Positions 29,563-40,302 of a stretch of 64,000 bases of DNA are shown here, piece after piece. The position numbers were made by a program, and so were the translations under genes. Under the pieces are notes generated by a model. That model did not search any database and had not been told where the DNA came from. It saw nothing but the letters and a program-made list of their open reading frames with translations. Each line of letters starts with the position of its first letter. The first letter of the stretch is position 1. The DNA is taken from assembly GCA_018136815.1 (NCBI GenBank), contig CM030931.1:8106550-8170549 (forward strand), read 5' to 3'. This stretch comes from Isochrysis galbana. Lineage: Eukaryota > Haptophyta > Isochrysidales > Isochrysidaceae.

Positions 29563-32500
29563 TCAGCTCCCACAGGTGAAGATGCAGTCGAGATGGGCGT
29601 ACTTCTCAGGGTATAAATAGACGAAGGCACCGTGTGGCCAAGAGGAGCCGTCTTCCTCGGCGATTGTCTGGGCAGGCGCCAGCCACCAAAATTCATCTAC
29701 GCCACGGTCGCGCAGGGCTGGCATTGTGGCAGGATTGCACAGGCCCCGCTCGATCAGCGTCGCACGGAGCTTGGGGCCATCGGCAAAGAGGGGACCAGTC
29801 AATTTCTTGGGCCCAGCGAACATAAGAAGCGACGAGGTGTCGGCGCCCTCGCCTCCAGCGGACAGCGAGACCGCAGACACCCTCAGCACCTACAAAGCGG
29901 GCCGAGAAGAGAGGAGTCTTCGGCGAGGAGTTGCTGGGCGATCACGCAAGCCAGGAGCTGAGCCTCGAGTGAAGCCGGGCCCATGAAGGCCTTCACGTGG
30001 CCATATCCAAATGTTAAAGCTCGGCGAGGGTGACGACGCAAATGTGGACTATGCGACATGGCATCTTCCTACTCACCTCTGAGAAGTCATTGAAGTACAC
30101 AAAGGCTCCATTTACAACAGCTCTCTCCTCGGGGGTGTTAGGGATCAGGTTCGTACCTCTTGCCCCCGCCAAGGGAAACGCCCAAGCAAATAGTGCTGCA
30201 TCGGGAGGGACGGCGTTTGGCGATATCGGTCCCGTGTTGCCGGCCAAGAACTCCCTTCCGTCGGCGGAAACCAAGGGCATTGGTGGTGTGATACGGCCAA
30301 AAGAAGCGAAGCCGTTCTCTGCGACGCGTTCCAAGGAAGGGAGAGAGAGATCGACGCGATATGATGCCTTCCCAACCTATGCGAAAGATAGCAGTGAGAC
30401 GGTGCATCATGAGCATACACGGCTCCGAGAAAATAGCGGCGAGAATTACGTATGGTCATGAGGCCAAGGATAAAGACCCTCGACCCACGCACAGGCAGGG
30501 CCTACCTCGTAGTCGAATCCGAGCAAATCGGGCGACGAGAGGGCGGTGAGATGCAAGGAAAAGGGCGTGGGCAATGTTGGCTCCGTGACAAAGGCGGCGA
30601 CCGAAGCTGCCGTTTTTAGCATATGTTTCAATTGCACTGTTCGAGCGCGTGCCTGACAGCCAAGCGGCAGGCAAAGTTAGCATTCATTCATGCAAGGGGT
30701 GGATGGCGGCATAAGCTCACGAGGCATTGAGCCACGACATGGTGACCATGACCACTGACGCTGTCGAGACCGCGGCTAATCGCGTGCGCCAACGGTATGA
30801 AATGGGCTGCTCGCGGTAGGACTACCTGTGCGTCTCGTTGTAGCTGTTCAGCCTTAGCGTGGTGTTTCTGCGCCTCGCCGAGCACTTTACGGAGGGCATC
30901 GTCTTGGTTCGCATGCTCAAGCAGAAGGGGGTGCTGATGGATTTCGCCATACTGCTTGCGGTAGGAGGAGCAATACTTAGGATTTCAGGTTTCCCAACTC
31001 CAGTAGCCGCGCTGGACGAGGATACGGCGCCCCACAATGCTCAGCAAGCCGCTAGCATCCCGCAGTGCATGTTGGCGTGAAAACGCGTACAGATCTATGT
31101 AATGGACTACCGAACATGATTGGGTATCATCGGGAGCCTCACCTCAGCTAACGCCGCCTCATCATCAAGCTTGCGCATCATGTTGGCTGCGGAAATGAGG
31201 CTTTGGAATTCCAACTTAAGGAGCTCCAAATTCGGCCCTGCTCCTACGCCTACACCCGTCCCCACACCAGATACTCGTCTCGCTAGCGCAGCTCCGGGTC
31301 CGCTGCTTGGTGCGGCCGCCGCAATGCGCCATTCTGTAAGAATGCGCGCAGCGTGCCTGAAATAAACCCACGCGGCCTTCGTCAGCACCCGCCCCTCGGC
31401 AGTGAGGCCACCCTCCATCTTCCCAGGGTTTGTCTCGAGCCCTCGCTTATTCCAGTGCATATGGGCCTCCTTGGCCTGACGAGTGGACTCGACCGGCATG
31501 GAGTAAAACTTGATTTCATTGGCGGCGAAGCGCTGCATGATGCTCTCCATCTCCTGCTTCTGACGCGAAACTGCGAGTTTTTGACGAGAGAGTTCAGATT
31601 CAGCGTTCTTAGCGGCACGCTGCGCCTCGCGCAACTCAGTGCGGACCTTCTCCACCTCCCTCTCGAAGAAATGCACCTGGTGGTGCATGCAAGAAATGGT
31701 TGGTGGTGCGGGTGGGTGAACACTGTTTGGAGAGCTACACTTCAACTCCCACCATCCGGGCCGACCGTCCATACTTATATTCATTGAACTCCTGCCGAAA
31801 GGCGACATATGAAAACTCACTTCCTGAGAATGCAGCCTTTGTAATCGCTCATAGCCGGAAACTTCCTCCCGAAGGGCGGCCACGAGCTTCTCCGCGTCCT
31901 CCTTCATCCCCATTTCGAGGAGCAGCGCCCCTTCGAGCCGCTCTGCCGACGCCGCAGCCTCGGCCACCACCGCCTCGTACTTCTCGCGCCAAGAGTGAGC
32001 CAATCGCTCCGCCTCGAGAAGTTCGGAGCCATGGGAAGCTACAGCCGCTGCAAGGCGCTCTGCATGCTGGCTTGTAAGCGTTTTGCGCAGCAGCTCCGCC
32101 TGCCACAATTCCCAGTCAAGGCGAGAGTCTATGCGTGAGCTGGCATCGAATGTTTAGATAGAAGGCCTGCGCACTCAATTAAAGTGCGAGCGAATGGCAC
32201 GTACAACGACGAGTTGGCATACGCCTCACCTCCCTACGATGCTCGCTTTCCATCTTCGAGAGGGCTTCGATGTGGTTGCGCCTGGCCTCTTCTTCTGCCG
32301 TCTCCCGTTCCGCAAGAAGACGTCTAGTCTCCGCACGGCCCGATTCGAGAGCCTAAAGATGGGTGAAATGCGTACAATTCAGACGATGGGCGGCAGCGCT
32401 TGAGCAAGAACCAAATTTGCTCACGTCGGCTCTCAAGTCGAGAGGGAAAGTGGAATCCATGCGATGCCTCACCAAGCTCCAAGGCAGAAAACGCTGGCGA

Positions 32501-35500
32501 TCAGGTCCACAACTTGATGTGGCCATCTAGTTGCAGGCCGTATGACAAAGGTGCTACCCGCGAATATTCAGCGAGGAGGGCATGTTGGGCCGACAGAACC
32601 ATGGCTGAAATGCATGTGTGCCCTCCCACCTCAATGGCATTCCGAGATGCTTCTTGGGCTCGCAGCTCCGCCTCTGCCAATGCAGCCTCCACCCGCTCAC
32701 GTTCAGCCCGCTCGTGCCTCAACTCTTCTCGGGCAAGCTCCTCGGCCTCTCTCGACTCGACGGCCGCAGCGCGAGCTGCCGCAGCCGCGGCCGCTTGCGC
32801 GTCAGCTGCGGCGCGAGCGGCTGCCATCTTTTCCGTGGCTTCTCCCGCAGATAACTCCGCAGCCGCCGCCTTCTCGGCTGCGGCGGCCGCCGCCTCCTCA
32901 GCTCGGCGTTGGCGTTCGGCCGCCTCTTGGACACGAGCAGCTTCATCCTGCAACGCACACAGCATTTTGCGGCACTAAACTCAGCGGATACGATGCGCTG
33001 GACAAGCTCTATAAGTGCTTTCGCCTACAGCGTCCCACACACACCTCCCTTGCTTTTGCCAGCGCGGCCTCATTCTCAGCTCTTGATCGTTCGAGTTCCT
33101 CGGCCCGCGCCTTGCGCCTCGCAATCTCCTCTTCCATCGCCGCTCGAGTCGCCGCAAGCTCCTCGTCCTTCTGTCTTGCCGCTGCCTCCGCAGCCTATGA
33201 AAGCATGAATGGGAATGCAGATAGGGCAGGGGATGGCGAAATTTGGCGGGTTCACGGGATAAAAAGCAAAATTACCCGTCCGCGGGCATTTGATTCTCGA
33301 GACTACGGCCAGCGATGTACCTGCCGCCTTGCCTCTGCGTCGGTAGTGGCAGCTTCTGCAGCTGCAAGCATTGCTGCGTGCGCTTCCTCCCTCTCCCTTT
33401 CCATCTCCGCGAGCCGTGCGGCTTGCTCCGCCGACATGGCCTCCGCTTTTTCACGCCTCGCACGCTGTTCGATCTCACGCTTTTGGCGTAGCTCGGATGC
33501 CTTCTCAGCGAATTGAGCCTCAAGGCCAGCCGATCCGAACACCATCGTGCGGCCAAGCTGATACTCAGATGGTGGGAAACCAGCCTGTGTGGAAGAGACG
33601 GGCATAAGGCGACGGAGATGGCGCACGCCGGCAGTGCCCCGAACCCCCCCCCCCCCCCCCATAGAATCGGGACATGCTGTGCGATGCGCCATGTCGGCCA
33701 ACTGCCGCGGATGGCCCACCCTGCCGCGGTGTCTTTAACTTTCGGGGTCCTCACCAGTTGGGGTGAAGCGACCCTCTAACTATCTTCGTGCTCACCTGTT
33801 CCATGAGCTTTTTGACCATCGCCTTCCGCTCTGCTGGAGAACCGCCCCATGCCAGCCGCTGCTCTTCCAGCGTCATAAGATCTCTGAACTCGTCTAGCAT
33901 TGAGAGGAATGTCTTGCGGTATGGGTATCCGGCCTATTAGCAGCATGACAAGAATAAATATTAGCGAAGCCTGTGGCAGCTTCACTTCCGTAGCGTTGCA
34001 AGATGCCAGCTGACGTCGTTCAGAAAACATCGAGAAGGCCTTGGCGCGGGATCGCTCTCACCTGAGCCACCTTGGCTGCTGCCAAAACTCCGCATGACTG
34101 CAGTTGCGACCTCACCAGAGGCTCGTCGTATTGAAACGCGGCCCTAGCGTCGTTCGGCTTGATGCAACGTATAAAATGTTGTTCGGTCGCCTCAAGGGTG
34201 GAAGCTAGGCCGCGCATCGATGTCGAGAATTGCCGCGCCACCTCCTGCCGGCGTGCATCGGCCTCTCGCGCAAGAAAAAGGTCGCGCGCAAAATCCCATT
34301 TGGAGCTAGCCATTAGCATAGGCAGCTTGGAGTGAAGCTCATCTTTGTTTTTTTTTAAGAAGCCCTCTTCGCCCGGCGCGCGGCCCGTGTATGTCACGTC
34401 TCCAGCAAAATGACGAATGGTGAATTGGCGCCGAACATCACCACCAGAAATACCCTGCTTGGCCGAGTTTGCGGCCCCTCCCTTGCCCTCGGGCTTGAAA
34501 TACGCGGGGTGGTCCTTGAAACGCCTGTTGGGGCCAGTATGAGCGGCGTAGTTGAGAAATGATGTTCTCCCCACTCACGAGGACCACAATATGCTTTAGA
34601 TGGTTGAAAGGAGGTGCCATCATCAGGGTGTGACAGCGGGGCGATAGCACCACAGGTATGGTGAATAGCATGCGACGCTATTTGGCGCCTAGGGTGTTGG
34701 CAAGCTGCTGAGGATTGGGGCTTCTCGCGCCTATGCACAGTGTCAATGAAGCGGTCGTCGTCCGGAGGTTTTGGCAATGATGTCTCCTCGTTGAGAACCG
34801 TCAGGAGGCCGACCTCCGATCCAACACCTGCATTGCAGTACAATTCGATAACGGAAGAGGAAGCATCCTAGGGCGGCGAAAGCACACGCGACGTTGAATT
34901 CTACTTAGACCTACTATCGCACCGTTGGAAGCAAGCGCGCTCGAATGCGAGGGACTGGTGATGAGGTGCGTGGGCCATCGGCCAGGAAACCGAAATGTTG
35001 AGCTTAGAGCTTGAATCAGGCGACAGTACCTGCGCCCCTCCCGACGCTCCCTTCAAAGAGATGCAACACAGGTGCATTGTCTGGAGACTCGATGAGCTCT
35101 GTTCTAATGCCCTCGGACAAGAACTCAGCCTTGACCACCTCCACAGCCTCCGTGATGAATAGTGACTGCAGAAGCGAATGGGCTGAGAGTAAACAGACCA
35201 ACGTGTCAGATGGAGAGCCGTACCGTAGCGCGTGCGGCTTCTGAGGAAAGGGTCCTCATCACAGGCAGCTGTACCTGTAGTCTCTCGTTAGCATAATTGA
35301 TGAGTAGCTGCTCAAACCCGTTCACAGCAAATGCCTCCATGCCGAAAATGTCTAGCAAGCCGACGAAGTGTCCCGCGCTGCCTGCCGACCCACTGCCATT
35401 GCCGGCAGCGATATTCGCAGAAGAACAATTGGATTTGACAGCGCCACCGACGGCAGAGGCTAGAGCGAGGTTGGTGGTATCCACTAGCGTCATGAAGGTG

Positions 35501-37664
35501 AGCTCATAGATGGCCTTCGCAAGTGCGTCACGAGCCTCTGTTGCTTGCTCAACAGAGGAGCATAGCTCTAGCTCTTCGCCGGCGGTGTGCAGAGAGACGC
35601 GTGTAAGGGCTTCTTCGAGGGAAGGAACCTGAGACCAGAGCGAGAAGGATGTTGGTCGAAAGATAGATGGCGAGTTGGTTGTGCTGACAAGGTGTGATGG
35701 ACGCGATCACCCTCAGGATCACCCCGCATTAGGGTTTGGGTGTTAGGGGCCGAGGTACGCACCTGGACACCAAGCAATTCCGCTACCGCCTCCAGCGTCC
35801 TTCTCGATTGCGATGCGACTCTTGCAGCCGCCTCACCCCGCCCGCGCGACTGGCCAACCGCGTTCATGTCCTCCTCAAAATCGACGTTTCCAAGGAGCAG
35901 CACAGCGGCCGCACACCTCCATACGGAAGGCGGCCCATTTTCACCAGCATGCATTGCGGCCACCGCCATCGATTCGGAGCGAGTGCGAGCTGGACTGCGG
36001 GGAGAGAGCAGCCCACTCTTCCCTCCCGTATCGGCTGTGGCTGTGGATCGGCGCGTAGGTGGAGGGCTTTGGTAGGCCGCATCAGCATGGCCGTCTGGCT
36101 GGGGCTCGCCTTTGCCCCCCTGAACGTCAAAATATGCTTCCCCGTCTCTTGCACGTATCCCAGGCTGCTTTTCGCCATCCCGACTCTGGCCTGCAGCCAC
36201 CGCGTACATGGAGACGAGCGCCGCGTCGGTCTGCAAAAAGGCGCGCGCGTCATCCACACCTTGCAGACTCAGCAACGGTTTCCCGTCACCCGCCGATCGC
36301 AAGTAGCGGAAGCGCCCGGCGAGTGAAGGCCCTCCGAAGGCGTCCTTTGAGCAATCCAAGCCATGAAATGCCCCCGGAGCACCATCTGCTCCTTCCGACG
36401 AATTCTCTCCATCACAGCATGTCTTACTCTCGTATTGAGCCGTAGAGTCACCACCGGTATGAATCGCTTTGCCATCCCCCAACCCGGCATCTTTCTCGGT
36501 CAGTCTCAACTTGCGACGAACCTCCACCGGCGCGGCGCAAAGCATGTGCAACGCATGGAAGTTGCGCTCCCCGGCCTCGTGCTTTGCGACCCGGCACTTT
36601 TCCAGGAGGTAAACCTCCACCTTGCCTCCTCTCAAGCGCGATTCAGCACTGAAGTCGAGTTTGAGCAGCTTGCCGAAACGCGAGGAATTGTCATTGCGCA
36701 GGGTGCGTGCCTGTGTAAAGAAACATGGAACGTATCGTCAAGTATAGTTTCTTGTGCACGGCGCGAATACATATCCGATTCGGCGAAGGAAGTGGCAGTA
36801 TTGCCTGCCCAACCGATGCGATATACGCCGTTTAACCCCATCCCCAAAGGCCAAAGCGCCAATCGACGTGCTGTGCCCTGCACACCCAACCCTCCTCATA
36901 TCCGCTTTAATTGGCCACCGACACATGCTGGCTGTACTCACGTTGCCAAAGGCTTCCAGAATCGGAGATGACGCGCTGATCGCTGACTTGACGGCCTTGC
37001 CGAGTGCCGAGTCACCCCCTCGCTCCGCACCGGCATCGGCAGCGGTGAGATACTTGGTAAGGTGCTTGCAGGTCTCTGTCTTACCAGCTCCAGACTCCCC
37101 GTTGATGACCACCGACTGATTGCGTGTTGCCGCTGCAAGAAAGACCTTGTACGCTACCTGGTAGACGTGCGGAGCAGGCGCCACACGAACCGACTGGTTC
37201 TGTTCGATGGCCTTGGCACCGTACGTCTCTTCGAGCCAGTTCACATCGTTCTCGAACGGGTTGAGCACCACCAGCACACGTCCAGCCCTTGAGTAGATCT
37301 CACGCCGCATGTATCGCGAGCGGATCAGCGCAAGCAGCGAGGGCTCGTTGAGGTGAGAAAGCTGCGCTGCGTCGTCGGGCGCCTCCTGTGTCACAGGATT
37401 AGCGGCGATGAGCGCCGAAGGCGGCACCCTCACGCGCGGCCCGTCAGACCTTCTCGAGCGTAGCTCACCACCGTCTGCTCGCTCGCACTCGCACTCGCAC
37501 AAATGGACCACGTGCCTTTCTCCGTCTGTCTCTCCGTCGTCGTGAGCGCGGACAAAGGAGGAGCCGTGGGCGACAGCCTCGATCTCACCGCGGTCTTTCG
37601 ATGATGCCTTGGAGGCACCACGCGCCGCATCAAGGGCCTCGAGGCTGAGCCATACGTGCCGCAT
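29563..37664 (-). CDS. Myosin heavy chain, 15 exons
   Basis: Exons: 37664-36942, 36710-35763, 35628-35275, 35165-35030, 34827-34731, 34524-34062, 33933-33796, 33584-33321, 33194-33045, 32947-32630, 32352-32230, 32099-31821, 31676-31143, 30951-30826, 30652-30506, 30376-30077, 29889-29563 (17 blocks; the last four are less certain members). All joins are in phase, about 1808 residues. Motor motifs: P-loop [10 protein letters not shown] (residue ~188), switch [10 protein letters not shown], switch [12 protein letters not shown] (usual DIxGFE has F, here M), actin-side [10 protein letters not shown], converter RAGYP-type YPYRKTF and YQLGRTMVF. The motor has two extra Ser/Gly-rich insertions (exon 2). 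No IQ motif follows; an Ala/Glu/Arg coiled-coil of ~450 residues starts at once. The C-terminal ~300 residues match nothing I know. One intron uses a GC donor (34730). Start chosen as the last ATG before the motor, after the CT tract. Confidence 0.85.
34525..34730 (-). other. Candidate GC-AG intron in myosin
   Basis: The junction [13 protein letters not shown] needs donor CATAG|GCGCGAG and acceptor CCAACAG|GCGTTT; it restores both phase and the conserved motor sequence. No GT donor gives the same join. Confidence 0.6.
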
Positions 37665-37699
37665 CCCCTCGAGCACAGCCTGCTTTGCGCCCACTCCCC

Positions 37700-37717
37700 T
37701 TCCTCTCTCTCTCTCTT

Positions 37718-37752
<35 letters not shown>

Positions 37753-37829
37753 CCTCTCTCTCCCTCTCTCTCCCTCCCTCTCTCTCTCTCTCCCTCTCCC
37801 TCTCTCCCTCTCTCTCTCTCTCTCTTTCC

Positions 37830-37892
<63 letters not shown>

Positions 37893-37908
37893 CCCCCCCC
37901 CCCCCCCC
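37700..37908. repeat. CT microsatellite upstream of myosin start
   Basis: About 200 bp of (CT)n ending in an 18-20 base C run. It is open in the myosin frame and could be mistaken for N-terminal coding (Arg/Glu), but more likely lies in the 5' UTR or promoter. Confidence 0.9.
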
Positions 37909-38220
37909 TCAGGGCCAGTGGGGGTCGTCCGGCCCAAAATAGAAGAAAAGGAGAAGGGAGAAGAGAGAGAGATAGAGAGGAAACCTCTCGGTGAGGGGCA
38001 CGAAATAGTTTTGTAGGAGGCGGCGAGAACATCTACTTTATGTGGAGAGAAATGAAGAGAGCTGCTCAGTGAGAAGAAGGCAAAGACGAGAAATGAGTTA
38101 CTTTGTTACTTTACACTCTCAGATTTTGCAAGAGACGTTCTCCATCTCATCCTCGATGTAGATGATACTCTAACTTTAGTAGGAGTGTTTGTGCCGGCGG
38201 CAAGCGGTGGAAGCCGCAAA
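37909..38220. promoter_or_regulatory. Upstream flank of myosin gene
   Basis: Non-coding stretch, purine-rich at first. Promoter elements not recognised. Confidence 0.25.
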
Positions 38221-38372
38221 GGCGGGAACAGCCGAGCTATGATCTATCAGACATTTTCCCGCCAGCAACAATCAACGAACCTTCTTCGACCGCGTCAGCT
38301 GCCGGCTCGATCGAACGGCCCTCTGCCTGTGAGCCTATAGTCATCGCGTGTTCGACAATCGTCGCATATCGA
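38221..38372 (+). repeat. Third, diverged copy of gag-like N-terminus
   Basis: The translated block LSDIFPP...STASAAGSIERPSA...VIACST matches the module of the 27-kb element, and similarity again ends at GTGTTCGACA (38351-38360). Confidence 0.65.
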
Positions 38373-38570
38373 GCCCGTGGTCATGATCGATCCCTCAGGT
38401 GTAGAATCGAAGTCGACGCGTCCCGCGCCGGGCCCGCCAAAGGGGCCCAAGGCCCCTCCTCCTACAGAAGCGGGCCTCCTGCCCGCTCTGCCCACCACCA
38501 CTCCCGAAGACCGCGCCTCCTCAGAGTCTCCGAGCTTGCGGCTAGCGCCGCCTATCGCCCATTCGAGGCC
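38373..38570 (+). repeat. Dispersed repeat (family E), inverted copy at 51530-51725
   Basis: GTAGAATCGAAGTCGACGCG...GGGCCCGCCAAAGGGGCCCA...GCGGGCCTCCTGCCCGCTCT matches the reverse complement of 51560-51718. It is in frame with the preceding gag-like block and is probably its continuation. Confidence 0.7.
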
Positions 38571-38734
38571 GGTGCCGCGCCTCCATCACCACCCCCATCG
38601 CCCTCCGATGCTGTGGAGAGCGGGCATGAGCCCGCTCTCACTGAAATCTGCATTGAAGAGGCTGTTGATGTTGAGGCTTGAGGCTTATCCTAGTGTGAGT
38701 GTGAGTGTGAGCTAGTGTGATTGGGGATTGGGAT

Positions 38735-39510
38735 CCTACATGGGAGATACGGGCCATCGGCCCCCCAGATACGGTAGATACGGCTGTATCTGGGTCAACT
38801 CCCAGATACGGCCAGATACAGTGTTAGATACAAATACAGTCCACATAGGGGGGGGGGGGTACGCGGCGCGCGTAGGAGGCGCGGCGCGCGCGCAGGAGGC
38901 CGCGCAGCCCAGTGATGGTGAATCAGTTCGTCAGCTGACACCAACTTCGAGCTAACACTGACATCTGACATCAGTAGCAGTAGCTGATGTCAGCTGATGA
39001 GGTCCATCAGCTGACATCACCTCAAACAGCAGAATATCAGCATATCAGCTGATATCAGTCACCTGTGTCTTTGCTGCAAATGTAAATACGACAAATCGCC
39101 ACTTCCGTACGATAACTGGCCCCTAGCGGCTCAGGTGACTATTACCTTGCATAGACTGGTGCTGGGCACGAGTTCGAACTCCCAGTGCATTCATTTTCAT
39201 TTTCTGCATTTTTTCTTTGGCTGTAGAAAGTGAAGGGGACTGCATGTTCTGTTTTCTCCCCGCTCCAAGCTGCTGACAACTGATAACTGACATCAGTTGT
39301 CAGCTCGAGGTGAACTGATACTACGCGCAAAACGCCTATTTTAACGCGCAAAACGCCTATTTTAACGGTAGAAGCACAGTTATAATGGTAAAATTGTCAT
39401 TTTAAGTCTAGAAGTGGTGTGTATCCTGGTCTAGGGCTCCCCCAGATACAGTAGATACAGCTGTATCTGGCCCCTCCCCCAGATACAGTATCCTGTATCT
39501 CCCATCTAGG
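38735..39510. mobile_element. 776-bp MITE with 8-bp target duplication (hAT-like)
   Basis: Ends CCTACATGGGAGATAC ... GTATCTCCCATCTAGG (one mismatch in 16), flanked on both sides by ATTGGGAT (38727-38734 and 39511-39518). Subterminal parts carry several copies of CCAGATAC/GTATCTGG in both orientations; the interior is rich in CAGCTGA/TGACATCAG palindromes (38925-39060, 39275-39315). No ORF. The flanks are themselves GATTGGG-rich, so a chance match of the duplication is possible. Confidence 0.7.
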
Positions 39511-39518
39511 ATTGGGAT

Positions 39519-40302
39519 TGAGATTGAAATTGGTTGGGGTTGGGGCTACGTACTACGTATGTGATGTATGTGCTATGTGCTATGTGCTATCCCAATGCCA
39601 CTCGCAAACCTATGTAGTATTTTATATTTTATGCCGCGAGCGGGTTGCCCGTTGCCCGGCGTGTGTGTGAACTGAACATGAACATGAACGTTGGAAAGAA
39701 ACACACACACCCTTCCCCTCATTTCTTCAACGAAATAGTGCCCAATCCAAATCCCCAATGCCAATGTACTTTTATCGGACGAGCATTGGCATTGGCATTG
39801 GGAAAGTATGAGTAGGAATGTAGGAATAGGAATAGACAATAGACTATTGACGCCGTGTGCACATTTTGTACCGTGGGGGGGCACCGCGGGGTAGGTTTGG
39901 CGCCAACCCCACCCACCGACGTGAGGGGTGGGGGGGGGGGGGGGCAGAGAGATCCCCTACGACTCACGGGAGCCCGTGGAGAATGGGGTCCGTTTTCTGA
40001 AAAGGCGGGAGAGTTGCGAGAATAGTAGACAGGGGGTGAAAGTCGGGCATGAGGACTCAGACGAGTCCAACGGGTTCCTTCATATATGATGGAATGGGAC
40101 GTCAGAAAGAGAAGTGAATCGAGAGGGAGAGGATAAGAAATGAACCCGGGGGGCTGTCGAGCCAGCACTCTTCAAGTAGAGAGGCGAGAAGAGAGAGCGC
40201 GCTGTCTCCCTCCCTCCCTCCCTACCTACCTACCTCCATTCCTCCCTCTCTTTCTCGCTCGCTCGTTCTCCCACAGCTTCACCGCAGTCCACTGCGGGCG
40301 GG
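39519..40302. other. Intergenic stretch with simple repeats
   Basis: GATTG and ATGTGCT repeats near 39515-39590, G run at 39930-39944, CCTCCCTC and CTACCTAC repeats at 40207-40235 directly upstream of the DOT1-like gene. No gene. Confidence 0.5.

Noticed and set aside
31353-33516. Plus-strand frames across the myosin tail
   Set aside because: Antisense shadows of the Ala/Glu/Arg-rich coiled-coil.
37665-37937. Arg/Glu-rich N-terminal extension of myosin
   Set aside because: Comes from the CT microsatellite; a normal myosin N-terminus begins at the ATG at 37664.
39150-39200. tRNA gene or tRNA-derived SINE (GAGTTCGAACTCCCAG resembles a B box)
   Set aside because: No A box and no cloverleaf; the sequence lies inside the 776-bp MITE.
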